A stretch of DNA of 64,000 nucleotides from Acinetobacter kanungonis (GCF_009939195.1 NZ_JAACKC010000006.1:1-64000), one strand, 5' to 3'. Positions 1 through 8,775 are shown, numbered from the stretch's first letter. A program made the numbers and translations. The notes: generated from the letters alone by a model not told the origin.

Positions 1-128
1 ATCTAATACCTCGTCAGTATTAGATGCTGGACTCGATATTTGAAACAACTCAACACTTCGTGCTTCGTTCGTTTCCGTCTATCTCGTCGGTATGCTGCGT
101 ATTCTATACAGTTTTAATTCAAGCGCAA
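1..128 (-). promoter_or_regulatory. strong leftward promoter and leader, possibly rRNA/tRNA type
   Basis: On the minus strand a -35-like TTGCGC (123-128) is followed after 16 bp by TAGAAT (101-106) and a G+C-rich stretch (ACGCAGC), the look of a stringently controlled stable-RNA promoter. The roughly 90-nt leader has no good start codon and carries a perfect 9-bp hairpin at 1-9/17-25 at the window edge. The transcribed gene lies off the left end. An rRNA operon is my first guess, but no boxA-like antiterminator was recognised, so a ribosomal protein or tRNA operon is equally possible. Confidence 0.45.
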
Positions 129-130
129 GC

Positions 131-156
131 GTATTTTATAATTAATTATAAAATAC
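131..156. repeat. perfect 26-bp AT-rich palindrome
   Basis: The two 13-base halves (GTATTTTATAATT and its complement) are exact. It sits directly upstream of the leftward promoter at 101-128, where an UP element or activator site would lie. It could also be a small cruciform or the end of an upstream transcript. Confidence 0.6.
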
Positions 157-241
157 ACCTTCAAGCGATCAATATTTAATCTAATCGAATATTTATAGCA
201 CTATTTTTTTATTTCACAGACTTTTTTTACACATTGCTACA

Positions 242-285
242 TAGTAAAAAGCTCGGTAAATTTTCATTTACCGAGCTTTTTACTA
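242..285 (-). terminator. terminator after the DUF2057 gene
   Basis: A perfect 19-bp stem (242-260/267-285) has a 6-base loop and an A-run/U-run at its base. It lies 12 bp past the stop of the leftward DUF2057 gene. Confidence 0.85.
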
Positions 286-296
286 TTAAAGACAAC

Positions 297-953
297 TTAA
301 TTTGCTTGTTCTGCGACCCAGCTCATAAATTTTTGACGCTCCGTTTTATCTGCTTTTTTCCATAACTCAATTAATTGCTTATCAACTGCACTTACTTGAG
401 TGCTTAATTGAGCCGTTTGGGCTGTTACTTGTGGCGCTGCATAGACTGCTGGTGGTTGATTTACAGGTGCCTTAACATTTTTTTGAGTTAAGTCGACTGC
501 ACCACCAAACATGCTACGGCTCAACCAAGGTTTCTGCTCTGTATTTGCACCAGTCTGTTTTACAAGTATTTGCTGTTTCTGATCATAAAGCGCAACTGTT
601 GGCTGTTCAGCATATTTCTTTGCATCTTCAAAAGTTTTTGGAGCATTAACCAATGCTAGTTGGTAAGTTTGATTATCTTGTAAATTTGGTGTTTTCAATG
701 TCACTACACCTGATTTAACAATGTCATGTTCGCCAGACATATGTTCAAAATATTGAATGTAACGAAGGCTTATGCTTGAACTACCTGCATCCAATTTATA
801 GGCATTGTTTTCAGAGCGAAATAAACCAGTATTTACCTCTTGATCATTCACAGCAAGAATTTTGATTTCTTCTGGCGCTGTAACTGTTACTGCTGAAAAT
901 ACCGAACCACTTACCATCAATGCCGCTGCAGCAAAGGTTAAACGTAAAGCCAT
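297..953 (-). CDS. secreted DUF2057 (YccT/CsgI-like) protein
   Basis: A 218-aa protein with a clear Sec signal peptide (about residues 1-20, cleaved after VFSA) and a body typical of DUF2057. That family includes E. coli YccT/CsgI, a periplasmic protein reported to restrain curli assembly. The middle is beta-rich; residues 150-195 are rich in Pro, Ala and Gln and probably flexible; the end is a charged helix. The gene stands alone between its own terminator and an AT-rich upstream region. No curli genes are nearby, so the E. coli role should not be carried over. Family assignment is by sequence feel. Confidence 0.7.
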   Translation of the reverse strand: MALRLTFAAAALMVSGSVFSAVTVTAPEEIKILAVNDQEVNTGLFRSENNAYKLDAGSSSISLRYIQYFEHMSGEHDIVKSGVVTLKTPNLQDNQTYQLALVNAPKTFEDAKKYAEQPTVALYDQKQQILVKQTGANTEQKPWLSRSMFGGAVDLTQKNVKAPVNQPPAVYAAPQVTAQTAQLSTQVSAVDKQLIELWKKADKTERQKFMSWVAEQAN

Positions 954-1139
954 TTTGCTTTCTCTTCATTCATTGTTAAATTTTAGTTGCACTATGCAAG
1001 TTATAAATGACAATTTTATGACAAAGTCATTTTTGAAAGACAACCCTTTTTTCGGATTTTATTTTTATAAGCTTTTTATACCAGTTGGAATAGTCATTTG
1101 GTCGATACAAAAGAAAATGCGATGATTTTTTATAGAACT

Positions 1140-1175
1140 TGTCCACAGCCATCTTCTAATAAATGACTGTGGACA
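1140..1175. terminator. hairpin just past the 199-aa nitroreductase gene
   Basis: A 13-bp stem with one wobble pair (1140-1152/1163-1175) and a 10-base loop lies 5 bp past the stop of the leftward gene. The T-run is on the plus-strand side, so it may act only as an RNA-stabilising hairpin for the leftward transcript. Confidence 0.55.
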
Positions 1176-1180
1176 TATTT

Positions 1181-1780
1181 TTAATTAAATGTTTTGAAAC
1201 GTACACTATCATCCATATAAGTCTTTTCACCCGCAGGTGCTTCAATCGAGCCTATAACTAATTGTGCACGCAATTTCCAATGATCTGGAATTGAATATGT
1301 AGCTGCAACCTCAGCATCAATGACAGGATTATAATGTTGTAATGATGCCCCAATATTCTGCTCAGCCAATGCTGTCCATACTGCATATTGAGCAATAGCT
1401 GATGAATGTTCAGACCAAACTGGGAAATTGTCCGCATAGAGAACAAATTGTTCTTGCAATGATTTCACGACTTCTTGATCTTCATAGAAAAGTACTGTCG
1501 CATAACCTGCTGCAAAACCATCTAATTTTTTGCTGGTATTTTCGAATGCTTCTGCTGGAACCATTTTACGTAATGTTTCGCGAACGATTTCCCAGAAGTT
1601 ATGATGAGCCTGGCCAAACAATGAAACCACTCTTGAAGTCTGTGAATTGAAAGCTGATGGACTTTCTCGCACAGCATTTTTAATTATCTGTTCGACTTGG
1701 GCTTGCTCAAGATTTATATTTTTACCAATTGCATAAATTGTACGACGTTTTTTCATATGATCTAAGAATGCCATTTTCAT
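1181..1780 (-). CDS. Frm2/Hbn1-like nitroreductase family protein
   Basis: A 199-aa protein of the nitroreductase fold, closest in feel to the short Frm2/Hbn1 branch first known from fungi. Members bind FMN and reduce nitro compounds or quinones, or act in lipid and redox signalling; the substrate here is unknown. Family signs are the RRTIYAI start, SPSAFNSQ (the flavin-contacting segment near residues 40-47), the AQYAVWTAL helix and the NIGASLQHYNP loop. The ATG has a GAGGAAATG-like upstream stretch. A divergent paralogue follows upstream (1944-2630) on the same strand, 163 bp away. The two are about equally long and share the motifs in order, which points to an old tandem duplication. Confidence 0.75.
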   Translation of the reverse strand: MKMAFLDHMKKRRTIYAIGKNINLEQAQVEQIIKNAVRESPSAFNSQTSRVVSLFGQAHHNFWEIVRETLRKMVPAEAFENTSKKLDGFAAGYATVLFYEDQEVVKSLQEQFVLYADNFPVWSEHSSAIAQYAVWTALAEQNIGASLQHYNPVIDAEVAATYSIPDHWKLRAQLVIGSIEAPAGEKTYMDDSVRFKTFN

Positions 1781-1943
1781 TTCCTCAACATTTTGTTTGT
1801 TTATATAGAGAGTTATATCTCAATTTTCATGGTTCTATCTTAAGCACTTTGTAAACTATATAAAGCCCTATCATTGTGACAGTCTGTTTTATATTTAGAA
1901 CGTTCTCTTATTAATCATACATGCTTTAAACTTAAGTTAGATT

Positions 1944-2630
1944 TCATTTTAAAACCATGAATTCGGCTTGATTCTTATTTGAATCACTCTTTACATCATC
2001 TTGCTCAATTGAACCAAATACAAGCTGAGTTTGCAGTTTCCATTCCGAGCTTACTTTCAAATACTGTGCAGTCTTGTAATCAATCACGGGATTGTAATAG
2101 TTTAAGTTCGCACCCAAACCGACTTCTGTTAAAGCCATCCAAACTGCATATTGAGCCATCCCCGAAGCTTGTTCAGACCAAAAAGGAATTTCCACGGAGT
2201 CTAAAGGTACATCCTTTTGTATTTTTCTAATCTGCTCTTGATCTTCAAAAAATAAAACCGTTCCATACGATGCCAATGATTGCTTGATTTTTATTGCGGT
2301 AGCTGGAAAAAGATGTTCTGGTGTTTGTTTTTCCAGAATCTCATAAACTAAATTCCAAAAGTAGGTATGTGCCTTAGAAAATAAGACAACAATACGGGTT
2401 GTCTGTAAATTCAAAGCAGATGGGCAACTCAATACAGCGGTATGGATTAACTCAGCTAAATACGATTGATCATAGTGAATGCGTTTTCCTAATTTTTGCA
2501 TAGAATGACGTTGTTTTAATTGTTCTAAATACAATATCTCAGTTGATGCATTTTCATTTTTTCTATTAAAAATTAGGTCTGGTGTAATTTCAGTGGTTAG
2601 CACTTGGCTAAGCTTATCGAATAGTGCCAT
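1944..2630 (-). CDS. second Frm2/Hbn1-like nitroreductase paralogue
   Basis: A 228-aa paralogue of the neighbouring 199-aa protein. It shares the RHSMQKLGKRI start block, SCPSALNLQTTR, a fEDQEqirk segment, AQYAVWMAL and LGANLNYYNPVID. An extra 30 or so residues at the N-terminus (MALFDKLSQVL onward) are absent from the neighbour. I chose the ATG at 2630 because GGGGA precedes it by 7 bases; an upstream in-frame ATG at 2657 has no such site. No partner gene hints at the substrate. Function beyond flavin-dependent reduction is inference. Confidence 0.72.
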   Translation of the reverse strand: MALFDKLSQVLTTEITPDLIFNRKNENASTEILYLEQLKQRHSMQKLGKRIHYDQSYLAELIHTAVLSCPSALNLQTTRIVVLFSKAHTYFWNLVYEILEKQTPEHLFPATAIKIKQSLASYGTVLFFEDQEQIRKIQKDVPLDSVEIPFWSEQASGMAQYAVWMALTEVGLGANLNYYNPVIDYKTAQYLKVSSEWKLQTQLVFGSIEQDDVKSDSNKNQAEFMVLK

Positions 2631-2753
2631 CAATTTCCCCGAGAATGCGTAATACACATATTTTTTTTAAGTGTTTTATTTTATTCTTTTATTAGACAGA
2701 AATAACGAGATATTTAAAGTCTACTGTTGTATTTTAAATCAAACAATTAAGCC

Positions 2754-2787
2754 AAAAAAGATAAACTCCGCATTTTGCGGAGTTTAT
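2754..2787 (-). terminator. ftsY terminator
   Basis: A perfect 12-bp stem (2761-2772/2776-2787) with a 3-base loop is followed on the minus strand by a run of Ts. It lies 18 bp beyond the ftsY stop. Confidence 0.85.
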
Positions 2788-2804
2788 GTGAAATATATTA
2801 CTTT

Positions 2805-3908
2805 TTACTTTTCAGTTTCAAACAATGCTGCGACAAATGATTTAGCAGAGAAAGGACGTAAATCATCAATTTTCTCACCCACCCCAATGAATCGAATTGG
2901 CACATGGGTGCGACTTGCAATATTAAATAGAACGCCACCTTTAGCCGTTCCATCTAATTTCGTAATCGTGATACCCGTAAGACCAACTGCCTCATCAAAT
3001 AGTTCAACTTGGTTAATCGCATTTTGCCCTGTGCCCGCATCTACCACCAACATAATTTCATGTGGTGCTGTAGCATCAATTTTTTGCATGACACGCTTAA
3101 CTTTCGTGAGCTCTTGCATCAAGTTACTTTTGTTATGTAATCGTCCAGCAGTATCCGCAATCAGGACATCCACACCTTTTGCACGTGCACTTTCAAAAGC
3201 ATCAAAAATGACAGAAGCACTATCTGCACCATGACCTTGTGAAACAACAGCAATATTGTTGCGCTCGCCCCAAATTTGCAATTGTTCTGTTGCTGCGGCA
3301 CGGAAAGTATCGCCAGCGGCAAGCATCACTTTTTTGCCTTCACCTTGTAAACGTTTCGCAAGTTTACCAATGGTTGTGGTTTTACCAACACCGTTAACAC
3401 CCACCACCAAAATTACAAATGGATTCTTATTTGGGTCAATATGTAATGGCTTTACACGTGGAGCCAATAAATTCACCAACTCTTCTTGTAATGCTTTATA
3501 CAAAGAATGTGAGTAAATCAGATCACCACGTGCAGTACGCTCAGTTAAATTTGCGATAATCGCTTTAGTCGCATCAACACCAATATCTGCGACTAAAAGT
3601 TGTTCTTCAACTTCTTCAAGTAATTCATCATCAATTTCTTTGCCACCGATCAGGATATTTACCATTCCATCAGCAAAGTTTTTACGGGTTTTGGTTAAAC
3701 CCTCTTTCATACGGCTAAAGAAGCCGCCTTTAGATTTTTCTTCAGTTTGCTCATCGGAGGTTTCTGAAACTGAAGCAACGATTTCTTCAGCCTTTGGAGT
3801 CTCGATAATAGGAACATTTACCGCAGGTAAGCTTGGTAAAGTTACGTCATCATCCCCAATATCAGCATCAATCAAAAATTTATTTTGCCCAGTAGATTGT
3901 TGTTGCAT
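2805..3908 (-). CDS. ftsY: signal recognition particle receptor FtsY
   Basis: A 367-aa SRP-receptor GTPase that docks SRP-ribosome complexes at the inner membrane for co-translational insertion. An acidic N-terminal A domain (about 1-75) precedes the four-helix N domain and the G domain. The G domain shows GVNGVGKTTTIGKLA (P-loop), DTFRAAA, DTAGR (G3), TKLDGTAKGG (G4 region) and the closing GVGEKIDDLRPF. The start at 3908 is preferred because AAAGGA lies 6 bases upstream; an in-frame codon at 3956 would add 16 residues with no site. It is monocistronic, with a strong terminator, and divergent from the M16 pair as in other Acinetobacter and Pseudomonas. Confidence 0.95.
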   Translation of the reverse strand: MQQQSTGQNKFLIDADIGDDDVTLPSLPAVNVPIIETPKAEEIVASVSETSDEQTEEKSKGGFFSRMKEGLTKTRKNFADGMVNILIGGKEIDDELLEEVEEQLLVADIGVDATKAIIANLTERTARGDLIYSHSLYKALQEELVNLLAPRVKPLHIDPNKNPFVILVVGVNGVGKTTTIGKLAKRLQGEGKKVMLAAGDTFRAAATEQLQIWGERNNIAVVSQGHGADSASVIFDAFESARAKGVDVLIADTAGRLHNKSNLMQELTKVKRVMQKIDATAPHEIMLVVDAGTGQNAINQVELFDEAVGLTGITITKLDGTAKGGVLFNIASRTHVPIRFIGVGEKIDDLRPFSAKSFVAALFETEK

Positions 3909-4085
3909 GCCGAATCCTTTGAAAAGCAGCGTGTTAAAAGACAATGATTTTAGCATAAAAGATAAGGATTTTCTTTATCTTGCCTGATTGTGTGTAGCAG
4001 CTACAAAAATCAACAGCTCAACCTTGCATTTATGGGTGAATTTCTTAAAAATAAATTTAAAGACCAAGCTTTGTGAGCCACTCAA

Positions 4086-5468
4086 GTGTTTGGACAAAAT
4101 AAGAATAAATACCAAGAATTATTCCATATACATCTCAGTATATTGAGCTTCACATGTCTTATGTTTTGCACTCCAGTCTATGCTAAACCTCAACAACATC
4201 TCTCGAACCCAACAACAGAAACAACTCTCGACAATGGACTAAAAGTCATCATTCGTGAAGATCATCGTTCCCCGATGGTAATGACTCAAATCTGGTATGC
4301 CGTAGGTAGTAGCGATGAACCTGATAATCTTTCAGGTATTTCTCACGCTTTAGAACATATGATGTTTAAGGGAACTACCAAAGTCCCGAATGATGAATTT
4401 ACCCGCCTCAGTCGCTTATATGGCGGCAGCGTCAATGCAGCTACTTTTACTAACTACACCAACTATTATCAACTTTACCAAAAGGATTATTTAGCACTCG
4501 CGTTAGAGCTTGAATCAGATCGTATGAGCAACTTAGTCTTAAGGCAACAAGATTTTGAAACAGAAATGAAAGTCGTCATGGAGGAACGTCGGCAAAGAAT
4601 AGATGATAATCCTCGTACACTTGCATTTGAGCGCTTTAAATGGATTGCCTACCCCACCAGCCATTATCGACAACCAGTCATTGGCTATATGAAAAATTTA
4701 AAAATGCTGGCTCTAGAACATTTGAAAAAATGGTATCAAGACTGGTATACCCCCAATAATGCAATTTTAGTAATTGTGGGTGATGTAGAAGCCACTGCCA
4801 CACTTGAACTCGTTAAACGGTATTTTGCTTCGATTCCAGCTCAAAAAACACCATCAAGAAATGATGTACTTGAAGTAACCAATTTGGGCTATCGACAACT
4901 CGAGGTCGAGTTACCTGTTCAAGTGCCTAATCTCTATTTGGCTTGGAATGTTCACTCTCTCGCTACAGCAACAAATCCACAAGATGCTTACACACTGGTC
5001 ATCATTAAGAATATTTTAGATAGTGGTATCACTTCTCGACTACAAAACAATTTGGTTCGTGAGCAGAAGCTTGCCACATCTGTCAGTGTTTCCTACGATC
5101 CCTACAATCGAGGAGACAGTTTATTTAGTATTTCAGCCTTACCTGCGAATGATGTGCCATTGCAAGATATTGAAAATGCGATACTCAATGAACTAGAGCA
5201 ATTAAAAAGCACCCCTGTCTCTACTGATGAAATCAATCGCGTGATTACTCGTTATGTTGCAGATTTAATTTATAGTCAGGACGATATTGCTGGGCAAGCC
5301 AGAATTATTGGAACATTGGAAATCAATGGATTGAGCCATCGTATTCTTGATCAACTCCCACAACATTATGCGGCGGTCACACCCGAAGATATTCAACGCG
5401 TCGCAAATACCTACTTTAATCATAACAATAACAGCAGCATGTACATACTGCCAGAACAAGAAAAATAA
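4086..5468 (+). CDS. M16 zinc metallopeptidase, catalytic subunit, periplasmic
   Basis: A 460-aa member of peptidase family M16 (pitrilysin/processing peptidase type). The inverted zinc motif HALEH is near residue 90, and the downstream glutamate lies in the VNAATFTNYTNYY/LELESDRM region as expected. A Sec signal (about 1-33, ending CTPVYA) places it in the periplasm. The start is GTG with only a weak ribosome site; the signal peptide fits this start. It is coupled to the next gene by TAATG overlap. M16B enzymes usually work as a catalytic plus a non-catalytic subunit, and this pair matches that plan. The physiological substrate is unknown. Confidence 0.85.
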   Translation: MFGQNKNKYQELFHIHLSILSFTCLMFCTPVYAKPQQHLSNPTTETTLDNGLKVIIREDHRSPMVMTQIWYAVGSSDEPDNLSGISHALEHMMFKGTTKVPNDEFTRLSRLYGGSVNAATFTNYTNYYQLYQKDYLALALELESDRMSNLVLRQQDFETEMKVVMEERRQRIDDNPRTLAFERFKWIAYPTSHYRQPVIGYMKNLKMLALEHLKKWYQDWYTPNNAILVIVGDVEATATLELVKRYFASIPAQKTPSRNDVLEVTNLGYRQLEVELPVQVPNLYLAWNVHSLATATNPQDAYTLVIIKNILDSGITSRLQNNLVREQKLATSVSVSYDPYNRGDSLFSISALPANDVPLQDIENAILNELEQLKSTPVSTDEINRVITRYVADLIYSQDDIAGQARIIGTLEINGLSHRILDQLPQHYAAVTPEDIQRVANTYFNHNNNSSMYILPEQEK

Positions 5469-7072
5469 TGGATAAGGTTATGCAAAACATACCACTATGC
5501 CTCATCACAGCACTTTTATTTATTCCAACGAGTTATGCCGAACTTATCGATAAAACTAAAACCGCTTCAATTGAACAGTTTAGCTCGCTTAACCAACTAG
5601 ATAGCCTTCAAAATATTCAAGAAAACTCTAAACTGACAGTACCTCATGTGTATGAACTGAAAAATAGATTTCATGTGCGATCACTCTTTGTAGAATCTCC
5701 CTCACTCCCAATGGTAGATATTCAACTTACTTTTAATGCGGGTTCTGCGCGTGATCAAAGCATCGGTACTCATCTTTATGGTCTATCCAATATGGCTGCT
5801 CAACTTTTAGATGAAGGCACTAATCACTACTCAGCTCAGGAAATTATTACTACTTTTGAAAGTGTAGGTGCGAAGTTCAGTGTCTCAGCACACAGGGATA
5901 TGTTTATTGTCAAACTCAGAACTTTATCCGATCCATCAAAACTAGAACCAGCATTAGATATGCTCCTTGAAGTGCTTAATCATTCTACCTTCAAAAATTC
6001 GAGTATCGATCTTGTTTTGAGTAATACCGCTGTCGGACAGAAACAATTAAAAGAAAACCCCAGCCGAATGAAAAATATTGTGTTTTATCGTACTTTATAT
6101 GGTAAGCATCCTTATGCAGAACCGATTACTGGCACGCAAGCCAGCATTAAACGAATTAACCCAGAGAACTTAGTACAATTTCGACAAAAGTATCTTGTTC
6201 ATCAAAATTTAAATATTGCGATTACAGGGCAACTAAAAGAGAAAGAAGCACTTAAATTAGCTGAAAAAATAGCAAAACATCTACCCGATGGTGAAAAAGC
6301 AACACCATTACCTGCTCCAGCATTACGCTCAGATTTCAATATTCGGCACATCCCTTATAAATCGAGCCAAGCACATATCATTATGGGAGAAATAGTAACA
6401 ACCCGTGATGATCCTGACTATTTAGCATTACAAGTTGCTAATCGTATTTTTGGCACAGGCGGATTCAATTCTATTTTAAGCCAAGAACTGCGTGTAAAAC
6501 GGGGATTAACTTATGGGGCTTATAGTAGTTTTAGTTTTATGCAAGCAGCTGGTCCATTTAGCTTAGGCTATTCCACAGAGCAAGATAATCTGCTCGAAAG
6601 CATTCAAATTGCACATCGTGCTTTGGTCAATTTTATCCGCGAACCAATTGATGAAAAGCTACTAGAACAAACCAAGCTAGGCATGTTAAGGGCTTTTCCA
6701 AATAACTACAGTAGCAATGCGGCAATCAATGCTCAACTGGGTTCTATAGGGTTTTATGGTTTGCCCACAGATTATTTGAATCGTTATAGCGATGAACTGA
6801 ACCAGTTGACCACAGCACAAGTGCAAAATGCTATTCATAAGCATTTACATCCAGATCGACTCACTATCATTATTTTTAGTGAAAAATTAGATAAAGCAGC
6901 GTTAAATCAAATTTTACAAGACAATCTCAACATATATAAAAATACAGAAAGATCTAAAACATCAACACCTTCAAATGCTAACGAACCGTATCATCTGCCA
7001 AAGGAGGAAGCTCCTTTGCCTGATTCTTTTCAACATGATACGCTCGCATTAATTTCAGATAATGACCTCTAG
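5468..7072 (+). CDS. M16-family partner subunit lacking the zinc motif
   Basis: A 534-aa M16 protein with a signal peptide (about 1-24, ending TSYA). At the zinc-site position it has GLSNMAAQLLDEGT in place of HxxEH, so it should not be catalytic. It keeps the arginine/tyrosine substrate-binding pair typical of the partner subunit (KRGLTYGAYSSF). The start overlaps the stop of the catalytic gene, implying translational coupling and a heteromer. It is longer than usual, with about 55 extra residues between the signal and the first M16 domain and a Pro-rich tail. The last 95 bp overlap an oppositely oriented gene. Confidence 0.83.
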   Translation: MDKVMQNIPLCLITALLFIPTSYAELIDKTKTASIEQFSSLNQLDSLQNIQENSKLTVPHVYELKNRFHVRSLFVESPSLPMVDIQLTFNAGSARDQSIGTHLYGLSNMAAQLLDEGTNHYSAQEIITTFESVGAKFSVSAHRDMFIVKLRTLSDPSKLEPALDMLLEVLNHSTFKNSSIDLVLSNTAVGQKQLKENPSRMKNIVFYRTLYGKHPYAEPITGTQASIKRINPENLVQFRQKYLVHQNLNIAITGQLKEKEALKLAEKIAKHLPDGEKATPLPAPALRSDFNIRHIPYKSSQAHIIMGEIVTTRDDPDYLALQVANRIFGTGGFNSILSQELRVKRGLTYGAYSSFSFMQAAGPFSLGYSTEQDNLLESIQIAHRALVNFIREPIDEKLLEQTKLGMLRAFPNNYSSNAAINAQLGSIGFYGLPTDYLNRYSDELNQLTTAQVQNAIHKHLHPDRLTIIIFSEKLDKAALNQILQDNLNIYKNTERSKTSTPSNANEPYHLPKEEAPLPDSFQHDTLALISDNDL

Positions 7073-7304
7073 TCATCTTTTTTTTCTGAATTAATTGTGA
7101 CGCCATATCTTGTGTGGAAGGATAATAGGCTTGCTGTGCGAGTTGACGAACTTGTAAGTATTGATCAGGCGTCACTGGACGAAAAAGTGCGAAAGTTGCT
7201 AAAAAAAGAATTGCAACAATAATAAGTAAGACCAAGAAATAATAAAAATTCTCTAATTTGAAATAACGATAAAATTGAATAATTTTTTGCTTTGCGCTAT
7301 GCAT
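6978..7304 (-). CDS. small single-pass membrane protein, unknown
   Basis: A 108-aa protein with a basic N-terminus (about 1-18), one strong membrane helix (about 21-42, FYYFLVLLIIVAILFLATFAL) and a charged soluble tail. GAGG lies 7 bases before the ATG, supporting it as real despite its 3' end overlapping the M16 partner gene antisense by 95 bp. I do not recognise the family. The tail resembles a short helical scaffold or regulatory segment. It has no obvious operon partner. Confidence 0.65.
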   Translation of the reverse strand: MHSAKQKIIQFYRYFKLENFYYFLVLLIIVAILFLATFALFRPVTPDQYLQVRQLAQQAYYPSTQDMASQLIQKKKMTRGHYLKLMRAYHVEKNQAKELPPLADDTVR

Positions 7305-7405
7305 ACACTACCTCGAATGAACTGGTAGTGTAGGTTGGCTCTATTAGAATCTCAAGGTTATTTACCCATTCTCAACCACAGATGGTTAAAAATGGGCAAT
7401 CCGTG

Positions 7406-7768
7406 TTATCCACTGGTGATATTACGAACAACTGCAAAATATAGAATAAATGCGATTAAAGCCAATGCCAAAACAATCGCGAACACCCCCACCCCGTGTT
7501 CAGCATCTGCTGGATGCAAATCTTCATCATCAGCAATACGGCGTAATTCCCCATCATACATTTTGTAAAACTCAATGCGCTGTTGTGGCTCAAGTGTACG
7601 TGTAAAGTCATAAACACGTTTACGCTGTGCCAAACAATAGTCCCCTAAATGAATTTCATTGTGAAAAACAGCTTCATCAAGTTGTTGTCTATGATAGTGT
7701 GCCAATTCAATGATTTTCTCGGCATTGAGCGGTAATTCAAAAGCGAAGCCATCTATTGTATTTGTCAT
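7406..7768 (-). CDS. small C-terminally anchored membrane protein, unknown
   Basis: A 120-aa protein with an excellent ribosome site (AAGGAG, 6 bases before ATG). The first 85 residues are soluble, helical and charged; one hydrophobic helix (about 93-114, GVFAIVLALALIAFILYFAVV) ends the protein, giving a tail-anchored topology. No family recognised. The 7304-7406 spacing to the next leftward gene is open, so the two may be co-transcribed. Confidence 0.65.
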   Translation of the reverse strand: MTNTIDGFAFELPLNAEKIIELAHYHRQQLDEAVFHNEIHLGDYCLAQRKRVYDFTRTLEPQQRIEFYKMYDGELRRIADDEDLHPADAEHGVGVFAIVLALALIAFILYFAVVRNITSG

Positions 7769-7987
7769 ATTATTCTCCTTTTAATTACAGTATCCTGTAT
7801 TTCCATCTTAATAAAAAAACTTTTTGACTATTGTTTAATCATGTAACTTGAAATTATATATATGCACCCCATATCTTATTTGACTTTTCACCTAATCTGT
7901 AATATTAGTTTAATAATACTTAGTTAAATTAGTATGAAGACTAAAAAAGTCGAGCTGTGCAATCATAATTACAATAAGGAGTTATCT

Positions 7988-8221
7988 ATGATTCAACAAA
8001 TTTCTCATCATGAGTTAGAACATGTGTACGCAAATGCAGTAAACACAATTCAATCGCAAAAAAACTTTGTAGATGCTGTTCAACAATTGGAAGAAGTGGC
8101 ACGTGCAGGCCATGGCAAAGCGGCAATGTTCTTAGCTGAACTTTATTTTCAAGGTTTCCGTGTAGAACGTGATTCGTTAAAAGCACAATACTGGCAGAAA
8201 ATGGCCACAATGCAAGCATAA
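7988..8221 (+). CDS. short Sel1-repeat-like protein
   Basis: A 77-aa protein. Residues 30-75 form about one Sel1/TPR-like helix pair (ARAGHGKAAMFLAELYFQG ... DSLKAQYWQKMA), the usual A-x-x-G-x-A-x-x-x-L-A pattern. The ATG at 7988 is chosen because AAGGAG lies 8 bases upstream; an in-frame codon at 7934 would add 18 unlike residues. Such single-repeat proteins usually mediate protein contacts; the partner is unknown. Confidence 0.7.
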   Translation: MIQQISHHELEHVYANAVNTIQSQKNFVDAVQQLEEVARAGHGKAAMFLAELYFQGFRVERDSLKAQYWQKMATMQA

Positions 8222-8223
8222 TG

Positions 8224-8250
8224 AAACGTCACTTAGGTGGCGTTTTTTTT
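8224..8250 (+). terminator. terminator of the Sel1-like gene
   Basis: A 9-bp stem with one wobble pair (8224-8232/8237-8245), a TTAG loop and a T-run, directly at the stop codon. Confidence 0.85.
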
Positions 8251-8333
8251 GGCTTAAATATTACGAACATATTTATTTACGATTTATCGCAAAGCTTACA
8301 CTGAAATTTAATCTATTTTTTTTACAATAACTC

Positions 8334-8732
8334 ATGACTTCACAATGTCTGTCCAATATGAAACAAATTAGTCAATTACAACCGATAGCAAAAGACTTGT
8401 TTTTTAAAATTACTATTCTGAAATCCATGATGTACTGCGGTGTGTTATGGGGACTCTACGATCAAGGTTGGGCGATCATGTCCGACCAAGATGATTTTAT
8501 TTTTCCGTTCTGGATGAACAGTGTACAAGCGCATAAATATGCAAAACTACATTGGCCAAGTTATACCCCACGTAAAATCACACCCGCTGATTTTCAGAAG
8601 TCTCTTTTGCCAACCCTGACTCGCTTAAAAGTCATTCCAGCACTCTGCAATTCATCTAGTCAGAAATTCAAATTGACCACTCAGCAAATGCGTCACTTTT
8701 TCTTTGCTGATGTGCAATTGCAGCCTGCTTAA
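8334..8732 (+). CDS. DUF2750-like protein
   Basis: A 132-aa soluble protein. The segment from about 40 to 110 (GLYDQGWAIMSDQDD, FPFWMNSVQAHKYA, ITPADFQKSLLPTLTRLK) fits DUF2750, a small immunity-like or stress-associated domain of unknown role. The start is uncertain: no clear ribosome site precedes the ATG at 8334, and an ATG at 8358 is also in frame. It stands alone, followed by a strong terminator. No partner toxin gene is adjacent, so an immunity function is only speculation. Confidence 0.6.
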   Translation: MTSQCLSNMKQISQLQPIAKDLFFKITILKSMMYCGVLWGLYDQGWAIMSDQDDFIFPFWMNSVQAHKYAKLHWPSYTPRKITPADFQKSLLPTLTRLKVIPALCNSSSQKFKLTTQQMRHFFFADVQLQPA

Positions 8733-8740
8733 AGCAAATT

Positions 8741-8775
8741 AAATTAGGTGTTTACTCTAAACACCTAATTTTTTC
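8741..8775 (+). terminator. terminator of the DUF2750-like gene
   Basis: A perfect 13-bp stem (8741-8753/8759-8771), a 5-base loop and a T-run. Confidence 0.9.

Noticed and set aside
862..1125. 87-codon plus-strand frame upstream of the DUF2057 gene
   Set aside because: It overlaps the real gene's start in antisense, has no ribosome site and reads like AT-rich chance sequence.
1865..1890. CTGTCAC on the minus strand between the two nitroreductase genes as a Pho box
   Set aside because: Only one unit is present; the neighbouring 11-bp position does not match and the -10 spacing is off.
2671..3234. 187-codon plus-strand frame across the ftsY end
   Set aside because: It is the antisense shadow of ftsY, with terminator sequence inside it.
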